From the NCBI GenBank assembly GCA_947442115.1, contig CANEVK010000142.1, positions 1 to 7,555 of the forward strand: a stretch of 7,555 bases of DNA. Reading direction: 5' to 3'. The notes below the pieces were generated by a model. That model ran no database searches. It was not told where the DNA came from and saw nothing but the letters and a program-made list of their open reading frames with translations. The position numbers were made by a program, and so were the translations under genes. Below, in pieces: positions 1 to 5,574 of this stretch. Numbering within the stretch: position 1 is the first letter of the stretch; each line of letters starts with the position of its first letter. Origin of the DNA: Bacteriovoracaceae bacterium. GTDB lineage: Bacteria > Bdellovibrionota > Bacteriovoracia > Bacteriovoracales > Bacteriovoracaceae.

Positions 1-2
1 GT

Positions 3-1043
3 ATGAAATTAAATGACCTTCTAACGTTTGATTCAAACTTAAAGCTTGTTAGAAATCCGGAGTGGCCAGAAGAAATTCTGGCCATTTCTGCTTTAGATAG
101 TCTGCAGAAAAATAGTTTAATCTTCATCAAGAATGCTAAGTTCCTCACTAAATTTCTTCCTTCTTTAAGTAAGGCCCTTGATCTTGGTGTGGGGCTAGTG
201 ATTGACGAAAAATTTTATGCCTTAATGAATCAGCATGATAAGCAATTGCTTGAGCAGCTGCCATGGATTGTAACCTCATCGAACCTTGCTCTGACCTTAA
301 CCATTCTTTCTAAGCCTTTTCATGACAAAAAGATGCAAGGGATTAACACGCAAGTTGATGGTCGTCAGATGGGAACTGTGGAGATTCATCCTTCGGCTCG
401 AATTTCACAAAATGTGTTCATTGGGGAGCATGTGAAGATCGGTGCTCATGTTGAAATTTTACCAGGCTCTGTGATTATGCCTCATGTTTCAATTAGTGAG
501 GGGACAAAAATTTTTGCCAATGTATCGATCTATCCTTTTACAGAAATAGGGAAAAACTGTCGAATCCATAGCGGTGTTGTTATTGGGAGTGATGGCTTTG
601 GTTATACTTTTCATCAGGGCCAGCATCAAAAGATTTGGCACATGGGTGGAGTAAAAATAGATCATGATGTAGAGATCGGATCAAATTCATCTGTTGATAT
701 GGGAACTTTCTCACCTACGCTTATTGGTGCGGGAACGAGAATTGATAATCTGGTTCAAATTGGACATAACTGCAAAATCGGACGAGGCTGTGTCTTATGC
801 GGCCAGGCCGGTATGGCCGGGAGTTCAGTCCTTGAGGATTTTGTTGTTTTAGGTGGTCGCGCAGCAGTTGGCCCTGAAGTTCATCTTGGTATGGGCACCC
901 AGGTCGCTGGTGGAGCTAAGGTGATTGATGGTCAATGGCCAGCGGGTTCTAAGTTAGGTGGACATCCGGCCCGAGATTTAAAAGAGTGGATGCGAGGTCT
1001 TGCGTATCTTCGCAAAGTTTCTTTGAAAGATAATAAGGAATAG
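3..1043 (+). CDS. lpxD: UDP-3-O-acylglucosamine N-acyltransferase LpxD
   Basis: LpxD transfers a hydroxyacyl chain from ACP to the 2-amine of UDP-3-O-acyl-glucosamine, the third step of lipid A synthesis, in the cytoplasm. The 346-residue protein is close to the E. coli length (341). Residues 1-105 match the N-terminal uridine-binding domain. Residues 125-310 are a left-handed beta-helix of hexapeptide repeats (for example IGEHVK, IGAHVE, IGSNSS, IGAGTR). The LpxD signature IGSDGFGY is at 194-201, and QIGHN at 252-256 places the catalytic histidine at His255 (E. coli His239). The tail from about 320 is helical. The ATG lies two bases from the left edge, so its ribosome binding site cannot be seen, but alignment with the family N-terminus indicates that the protein is complete. 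It is the first visible gene of the lpx operon, and fabZ follows after 12 bases. If the GnnA-like enzyme downstream works as proposed, the substrate would be the 3-N-acyl version. Confidence 0.96.
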   Translation: MKLNDLLTFDSNLKLVRNPEWPEEILAISALDSLQKNSLIFIKNAKFLTKFLPSLSKALDLGVGLVIDEKFYALMNQHDKQLLEQLPWIVTSSNLALTLTILSKPFHDKKMQGINTQVDGRQMGTVEIHPSARISQNVFIGEHVKIGAHVEILPGSVIMPHVSISEGTKIFANVSIYPFTEIGKNCRIHSGVVIGSDGFGYTFHQGQHQKIWHMGGVKIDHDVEIGSNSSVDMGTFSPTLIGAGTRIDNLVQIGHNCKIGRGCVLCGQAGMAGSSVLEDFVVLGGRAAVGPEVHLGMGTQVAGGAKVIDGQWPAGSKLGGHPARDLKEWMRGLAYLRKVSLKDNKE

Positions 1044-1047
1044 AGGG
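1042..1047 (+). promoter_or_regulatory. Ribosome binding site of fabZ
   Basis: An AGAGGGG-like purine run overlaps the lpxD stop codon and ends eight bases before the first of three consecutive ATG codons. It supports the 1056 start and suggests that fabZ translation is coupled to termination of lpxD. Confidence 0.6.
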
Positions 1048-1055
1048 GTATTGAA

Positions 1056-1547
1056 ATGATGATGGATAAAAAACAAGTCTTGGATTTTCTTCCCCATCGA
1101 GACCCGTTCCTTTTTATAGATACGGTAAAAGAAATTACGTTACCTGATTCTTTAAATGGTAAGACGGGTCCTTTTACTGCCCAGCAAATGATTGGTGGGA
1201 GAGTTGTTTGCAGTTTTAAAGTGGATCAATCAGTAAAGGTTCTTGAAGGACATTTTCCTGGAGATCCAATTCTTCCTGGTGTTGTTCAGGTTGAAATGAT
1301 GGCCCAAGCAGCTTCTTTCCTGGCCACTTATTGTAAGCCTTCAATTGATTCAAAAATTGAAGTGGCCTTGCTGGGAATTGATTCTGCCCGATTTCGAAGG
1401 CCAGTTGTTCCTCCCATGGATCTTGAGGTTCATGCGACTCTAACTAAAGTTAGAGGTCCCATTCAAATGTATGACTGTGAAATTTTTTCTAATGGAGAGC
1501 TCATCTCACAAACAAGTGTGATGGCTTCCCTTAAATTTAATAACTAA
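1056..1547 (+). CDS. fabZ: 3-hydroxyacyl-ACP dehydratase FabZ
   Basis: FabZ dehydrates (3R)-hydroxyacyl-ACP to trans-2-enoyl-ACP in fatty acid elongation. It thereby competes with LpxA and LpxD for the same hydroxyacyl-ACP pool, which explains its usual place inside lpx operons. This is a single hotdog-fold protein of 163 residues (E. coli 151). The leading motif LPHRDPFLFID is at 12-22. The active-site segment GHFPGDPILPG is at 65-75, with catalytic His66, and Glu80 follows 14 residues later as in E. coli (His54/Glu68). GIDSARFRRPVVP at 107-119 matches the E. coli GIDEARFKRPVVP stretch. Between the LPHR motif and His66 there are about 17 more residues than in E. coli. Three ATG codons stand in a row at 1056, 1059 and 1062. 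The first is eight bases after a GAGGGG site and is the chosen start, but any of the three would give essentially the same protein. Confidence 0.96.
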   Translation: MMMDKKQVLDFLPHRDPFLFIDTVKEITLPDSLNGKTGPFTAQQMIGGRVVCSFKVDQSVKVLEGHFPGDPILPGVVQVEMMAQAASFLATYCKPSIDSKIEVALLGIDSARFRRPVVPPMDLEVHATLTKVRGPIQMYDCEIFSNGELISQTSVMASLKFNN

Positions 1548-1557
1548 AGAGAATTTT

Positions 1558-2361
1558 ATGACAACAAATTATCAAGTTCATCCTATGGCCTTTATTCATC
1601 CTGAAGCAAAAATTGGAAATAATGTTCAGATCGGACCATTCTGCGTGATTGGTGCTAACGTCACGATTGGTGATGATTGTATTTTATATTCAAATGTCGT
1701 TATAGATGGGCATACAACAATCGGAAAAAATAATAAGTTTTTCCAATTTGGTTCAATCGGTGCTCCGCCACAGGATAATTCGTATAAAGGCGAGCCAACT
1801 GAAACAATTATTGGAGATAATAATACATTTAGAGAGTATGTCTCCATCCATAGAGGAACTCTTAAACAAGATCAAAAAACGATTATTGGCTCCAACTCAT
1901 TATTCATGGCCTATTGTCATATTGCCCATGACTGTACACTTGGAAATAACTTAACTTTTGCAAACTCAGTGAATCTTGCTGGTCACGTTAATATTGGTGA
2001 TAGAGTCATCATTGGTGGTAACACTGGTATTTCTCAATTTGTGACACTTGGGCGTGGGGCCTATATTGGTGGAGGGTCAGGAATTGATCGTGACATCCCC
2101 CATTTTTGTACGGCCTACGGAAACCGAGTTCGTCTAAAAGGTATTAATATTATCGGACTTAAGCGACAAGGTCATGCCAAAGAAGCGGTTTCTGAAGTTG
2201 TTGATTTTTACCGCACAATGGAGGCTTCGGCTCTTGCTCCTCGTGCTTTTGTTTCTCATCCAGAGTTAATGGAAGAGTACAAAAACAATGTTGTTATCCA
2301 AGAAATTTCAGCTTTCATTAAAAAATCTGAAATTGGTATTGCTCCATTTATGGCAGGTTAA
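1558..2361 (+). CDS. lpxA: UDP-N-acetylglucosamine O-acyltransferase LpxA
   Basis: LpxA performs the first committed-pathway acylation, moving a hydroxyacyl chain from ACP to the 3-position of UDP-GlcNAc (or to the 3-amine of UDP-GlcNAc3N in organisms that make it). The 267 residues match the E. coli length of 262. Residues 8-190 are hexapeptide-repeat beta-helix, and the rest is the helical C-terminal domain with the typical GLKRQG turn at 200-205. HIAHDC at 121-126 carries catalytic His124 (E. coli His125), and His121 and His143 match E. coli His122 and His144. Gly172 aligns with E. coli Gly173, the acyl-chain ruler residue. Ser159 replaces E. coli His160. The start follows fabZ by ten bases with a weak AGAGA site (1548-1552). 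The oxidoreductase begins two bases after the stop. Confidence 0.96.
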   Translation: MTTNYQVHPMAFIHPEAKIGNNVQIGPFCVIGANVTIGDDCILYSNVVIDGHTTIGKNNKFFQFGSIGAPPQDNSYKGEPTETIIGDNNTFREYVSIHRGTLKQDQKTIIGSNSLFMAYCHIAHDCTLGNNLTFANSVNLAGHVNIGDRVIIGGNTGISQFVTLGRGAYIGGGSGIDRDIPHFCTAYGNRVRLKGINIIGLKRQGHAKEAVSEVVDFYRTMEASALAPRAFVSHPELMEEYKNNVVIQEISAFIKKSEIGIAPFMAG

Positions 2362-2363
2362 TC

Positions 2364-3326
2364 ATGAAAAAAGTTAAAGTTGCTGTTATTGGATATGGCC
2401 ATTTAGGGAAGTGGCATTGTCAAAAAGTGGAAGCCCACAAAGACAGTGCTGATTTTGTAGCTATTGTCGAAAAATTTCCAGCTGGTCAAGAAGCCGCAAA
2501 GACTAATCACCCTCACGTTAAAGTTGTAAGCAGCATTGAAGAAGTTATTAATGACATTGATGCTGCTTTTGTTGTCACTCCAACTTCAACTCACTTTGAA
2601 CTTGTTAAATATCTGATTGAAAATAAAAAACACATCTTTTGTGAAAAACCACTTTGTTCTAATGACAATGAAGCGAAGATCTTAACTGAAATCGCAAAAA
2701 AGAATAACTGCCTCATTCAACTTGGTCATAGTGAAAGGTTTCATCAGGCCTGGGAAATTTTGCGAGATAAGTTCCAGAAGCTTGCTCCACCATACTCCAT
2801 TAGAATCAATCGTGTAGCCCCTTTTAAAGGTCGTGCCACTGATGTGGATGTGGTTCAAGATCTTGCCATTCATGATCTTGATCTTCTGCTTTATCTCTTC
2901 CAGCAAAAACCTGTAGAGATCAACGGAAATGGCTTTAAAATCAGAACAAAAAACTGGGATCATGTTTCTCTGGATATCAAATTACAAAATGCTTGCGAGG
3001 CAAAAATTGTCATTGGCCGCAATAGCGTAAAAGAATTGAGAGATTTAGAGGTGACTTCTGCTCAGGGCATGATCATGGTTGATCTCTTTGCAAATAAAAT
3101 TCTTGAAGCCTCATCATCTCAGTTTGAGGATGGTTCATTTGTCAGAGAATTTGCTTATCAGAAAAGAGATCATCTTCTTCTAGAACACTTTCATTTTTAT
3201 GACTCCATTTTAAATAACAAACCAGCCATCATCAATTTTAAAGATGGGGTAAGAGCTGTGCATTTAGTTGATGTGGCCCTTCGCTCCCTTGAAACGAATG
3301 ATTCTATTAAGGTCCATCTTGGATAG
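2364..3326 (+). CDS. Gfo/Idh/MocA-family oxidoreductase, probable GnnA-type UDP-GlcNAc 3-dehydrogenase
   Basis: This is an NAD(P)-dependent sugar oxidoreductase of 320 residues. The N-terminal Rossmann fold has VAVIGYGHLG (GxGxxG at Gly10, Gly12, Gly15). CEKPL at 93-97 is the family EKP motif, with the usual active-site lysine Lys95. GHSERF at 121-126 and DLAIHDLDL at 166-174, with the His170-Asp171 pair, mark the C-terminal alpha/beta substrate domain. Family membership is clear; the substrate is inferred from location between lpxA and lpxB. In Acidithiobacillus ferrooxidans the GnnA enzyme occupies this neighbourhood and oxidises C3 of UDP-GlcNAc, and GnnB then aminates it to UDP-GlcNAc3N for LpxA. 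No GnnB-like aminotransferase is present here. The ATG lies two bases after the lpxA stop, with AGG (2355-2357) inside the end of lpxA as a likely ribosome site, so translation is probably coupled. The 3' end overlaps lpxB. A different UDP-sugar substrate is possible. Confidence 0.82.
   Translation: MKKVKVAVIGYGHLGKWHCQKVEAHKDSADFVAIVEKFPAGQEAAKTNHPHVKVVSSIEEVINDIDAAFVVTPTSTHFELVKYLIENKKHIFCEKPLCSNDNEAKILTEIAKKNNCLIQLGHSERFHQAWEILRDKFQKLAPPYSIRINRVAPFKGRATDVDVVQDLAIHDLDLLLYLFQQKPVEINGNGFKIRTKNWDHVSLDIKLQNACEAKIVIGRNSVKELRDLEVTSAQGMIMVDLFANKILEASSSQFEDGSFVREFAYQKRDHLLLEHFHFYDSILNNKPAIINFKDGVRAVHLVDVALRSLETNDSIKVHLG
3308..3312 (+). promoter_or_regulatory. Ribosome binding site deciding the lpxB start
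   Basis: TAAGG lies inside the end of the oxidoreductase gene, six bases before the TTG at 3319. The in-frame ATG at 3298 has no comparable purine site upstream. The spacing favours TTG as the initiation codon of lpxB. Confidence 0.5.
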
Positions 3327-4440
3327 TTGTTTAATTATCGCTGGAGAGAAATCAGGCGAGGAGCATGCCCTTAGTTTTTTTTCCGAACTAAGGCGACAAG
3401 CTCCAAACACTAAATTTTTTGGTGTGGGTGGTGAGGATTTGGCGCAAGAGGGTGTTGAAATTCTTTATCATCTGAAAGAATTTTCCAGTATGGGATTTTC
3501 TGAGGTCTTTGGAAAAATACCTTTTTATTTTAGGGCCCTCAAAAGAATTGAATCTGAAGTCCTTGCAAGAAATACCAAAGTAGCCATCCTCATTGATTTT
3601 CAAGGTTTTAATCTGAGACTGGCCCAAAGATTAAAAAAATTAGGTGTGAAGGTTCTTTATTATGTCGCGCCACAGGCCTGGGCATGGAAACCCCACCGAT
3701 CAAAAATCCTGGCCGAGAATGTTCATACTCTTTTTACCATTCTTCCCTTTGAGCAAGAATGGTTTAGGCTAAGAGGTGTCAAACAGGTGCGATCAATTCC
3801 TCATCCCTTAATGCATACTTATAAAAATCTATTAAATGACCTTCCTCAAAAACCTTACGGGTCGTGGACAGATAAAGTAAAAATTCTTCTTTTGCCAGGG
3901 AGTCGAAAATTTGAAATTTTTTCTCTCTTGCCAGTTTTTATTGAAACCATCAAAAAGCTTAAACAAACATATAGACTAGAGGTTCATTTAGTAAAAGTTT
4001 CTCATATTGATCAATCGTTTTATGATTGTTTTTCTGAGCACATCGATTTTTGGTATGAGTCAGAGGATCTCACTAAGGCCATGAGAGAGGCGCATTTTGC
4101 CTTGGCGGCAAGTGGAACAGTGACCTTAAGCACCGGTCTTTTTGAACTGCCAACTGTGGTTTGTTACAAAGCTTCGCTATTAAATGAATTTATTTTCAAT
4201 CAATTTATTCAGTATAAAGGCCCGATTTCTCTTACCAATATCATTCATGGTCAAAATATTTTTCCTGAGTTTGTCCAAGACCAGGTGGATGTTGCTCACA
4301 TCAAAAATGCAATTTCATTTTGGCTAGACCATGAAAAGGCCTATAATAAAACAAAATCTTTGTTGAAAGAAACAAAAGTATGCCTCGCAGGTGAGAGCTT
4401 TTCTGTTCCTGACTATATGGCACAGGTTATAAATGAATGA
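3319..4440 (+). CDS. lpxB: Lipid-A-disaccharide synthase LpxB
   Basis: LpxB is a GT-B fold glycosyltransferase (family GT19) that joins UDP-2,3-diacylglucosamine and lipid X into the beta-1,6 disaccharide at the inner face of the cytoplasmic membrane. From the TTG start the protein has 373 residues (E. coli 382). The N-terminal loop IIAGEKSGEEH is at 6-16. Asp93 in LIDFQGFN matches E. coli Asp98, and YVAPQAWAWK is at 115-124. The C-terminal UDP-binding half has LLPGSR at 191-196, AASGTVTL at 263-270 and SLTNII at 304-309. The TTG at 3319 was chosen because AAGG is correctly spaced and the protein then begins eight residues before the SG of the first loop, overlapping the previous gene by eight bases. 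An ATG at 3298 would add seven residues, and a TTG at 3268 would add 17. Asp101 and Pro100 of E. coli are replaced by Gly and Gln. The end overlaps lpxK by eight bases. Confidence 0.94.
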   Translation: MDSCLIIAGEKSGEEHALSFFSELRRQAPNTKFFGVGGEDLAQEGVEILYHLKEFSSMGFSEVFGKIPFYFRALKRIESEVLARNTKVAILIDFQGFNLRLAQRLKKLGVKVLYYVAPQAWAWKPHRSKILAENVHTLFTILPFEQEWFRLRGVKQVRSIPHPLMHTYKNLLNDLPQKPYGSWTDKVKILLLPGSRKFEIFSLLPVFIETIKKLKQTYRLEVHLVKVSHIDQSFYDCFSEHIDFWYESEDLTKAMREAHFALAASGTVTLSTGLFELPTVVCYKASLLNEFIFNQFIQYKGPISLTNIIHGQNIFPEFVQDQVDVAHIKNAISFWLDHEKAYNKTKSLLKETKVCLAGESFSVPDYMAQVINE

Positions 4441-5533
4441 ATTGGATAAAAGAAAATTAAAAACTCGTTTTAAGTCTGGGCTTAAATACGTTTTTTTTGC
4501 TCCCCTGAGTTCTGCTTGGGATGGTGTTTATCGTCTGAGAAGAATACTTTATGAGTATGGTGTTTTCAAAAAGACTACTTTTAAAGTACCAGTCATATCT
4601 GTGGGTAACCTGGCCTTTGGAGGAACAGGTAAAACTCCAACCATCATCTGGCTTGCGGAGTGGATGATCTCTCATGGTCTTACTCCTGTTGTCCTCACCC
4701 GTGGATACAAGGGTCAGCTTGAACATTCTTCTGGGCTTTTAAAATCAGGCCAAAAATTTCGCTTAAATCCCTATGATTATGGTGATGAGCCTCTCATGAT
4801 CTCTAATAAAATGAGTCGTGGCGCAGTCATTGTGGGTAAAGAGCGGTCCAAAAATTTACTTAAATATTTTTCAGAAGTTAAGCCAGATGTTGTGCTTTTG
4901 GATGACGGTTTTCAGCATCTGCAGATTCATAGAAGTTTTAATATCGTACTCTTTGATGCCACGAGGGAAATGAAGCTCTATAAAACTGCTCCTCTTGGAT
5001 ATTTACGAGAAGGGCTTTCTGCCTTAAGAGATGCAGATGCTTTAATTATCACGAGGGCCGACATGGTAGGTCCTGATAAGATAAAAAAATTAATTCAATT
5101 AATCTCTAGTCACTTTCACCATAAACCTCCTATCGCACTTACAAGCTATAAGCCCCTTGGAGTTTTTGATGTTCACGATAAATACATCTTTTCTAATCAT
5201 GAGCTAAAAGGACTTAAAGCGATTGCCGTGACTGCGATAGCCTCTCCTGATGCTTTCTATCGATACTTAGAGAGTTTTGGTGTTTCTATCTCTGAAAGGG
5301 TGAGCTTTCCAGACCACTATTTTTTCACACCTGAAGATGTAAATGAATTGTTGATAAAGGCTTCTCAGCAATCTGCCATTATCATTTGCAGTGAGAAAGA
5401 TATGGTTAAAATGAAGAGAGTCTCTCTAGACTCACGCATTCTTTTCACAAAAGTTAAAGTTGAGTTCATCAGTGGGGAAAATGAACTTATTCAAGGGCTC
5501 AGCAAAGTTCTCCAGCTTGAATCTCCTGTCTAA
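4433..5533 (+). CDS. lpxK: Tetraacyldisaccharide 4'-kinase LpxK
   Basis: LpxK is a membrane-associated P-loop kinase that phosphorylates the 4'-position of the lipid A disaccharide to give lipid IVA. The 366 residues exceed the E. coli length of 328. A basic, aromatic N-terminal segment (about 10-40) corresponds to the family's membrane-anchoring helix. SVGNLAFGGTGKTP at 56-69 is the Walker A loop in its LpxK-specific form. RGYKG at 90-94, GDEP at 117-120, DDGFQH at 157-162 (metal/nucleotide-binding Asp157-Asp158), FPDHYFF at 292-298 and SEKDMVK at 320-326 are all family signatures in the correct order. The ATG overlaps the end of lpxB by eight bases, and CAGG at 4423-4426 lies six bases before it, so the two are translationally coupled. 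Transport (msbA) and Kdo transfer (waaA) genes, often near lpxK, do not follow here. A run of eight T lies at 4491-4498, but the frame is intact. Confidence 0.95.
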   Translation: MNELDKRKLKTRFKSGLKYVFFAPLSSAWDGVYRLRRILYEYGVFKKTTFKVPVISVGNLAFGGTGKTPTIIWLAEWMISHGLTPVVLTRGYKGQLEHSSGLLKSGQKFRLNPYDYGDEPLMISNKMSRGAVIVGKERSKNLLKYFSEVKPDVVLLDDGFQHLQIHRSFNIVLFDATREMKLYKTAPLGYLREGLSALRDADALIITRADMVGPDKIKKLIQLISSHFHHKPPIALTSYKPLGVFDVHDKYIFSNHELKGLKAIAVTAIASPDAFYRYLESFGVSISERVSFPDHYFFTPEDVNELLIKASQQSAIIICSEKDMVKMKRVSLDSRILFTKVKVEFISGENELIQGLSKVLQLESPV

Positions 5534-5549
5534 TCTTTTACAATATAAT
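5517..5549 (+). promoter_or_regulatory. Candidate sigma70-type promoter for the lipoprotein-glycosyltransferase pair
   Basis: TTGAAT at 5517-5522 and TACAAT at 5539-5544 are separated by 16 bases, matching four and five of six consensus positions. A perfect TATAAT overlaps at 5544-5549, but no -35 element stands at the right distance from it. Transcription would start near 5551-5556, giving a leader of about 20 bases that just includes the ribosome site. The -35 lies inside the last codons of lpxK. AT-rich DNA produces such matches by chance, so support is moderate. Confidence 0.4.
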
Positions 5550-5563
5550 TAAAGACTTATCTC

Positions 5564-5569
5564 AAAGGA
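5564..5569 (+). promoter_or_regulatory. Ribosome binding site deciding the GTG start of the lipoprotein gene
   Basis: AAAGGA stands five bases before GTG at 5575. An ATG at 5573-5575 is only three bases away and is followed at once by TGA, so it cannot encode a protein. The spacing and the lipoprotein signal that begins at the GTG together fix the start. Confidence 0.7.
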
Positions 5570-5574
5570 AACAT

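Noticed and set aside
1706..1954. Plus-strand open frame of 82 codons inside lpxA
   Set aside because: It is out of frame with a clear, highly conserved lpxA and has no ribosome site or family resemblance.
350..2150. Hexapeptide periodicity in lpxD and lpxA as a DNA tandem repeat
   Set aside because: The periodicity is at the protein level (left-handed beta-helix); the nucleotide sequence does not repeat.
3268..3318. A longer lpxB reading frame starting at TTG 3268 (or ATG 3271 or 3298)
   Set aside because: It would overlap the oxidoreductase by up to 59 bases, lacks a well-spaced ribosome site and adds residues beyond the family N-terminus.
5534..5555. TCTTT...AAAGA inverted repeat after lpxK as a terminator
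   Set aside because: The stem is only five A/T-rich pairs with a 12-base loop and no following T run; it overlaps the promoter-like -10 region instead.
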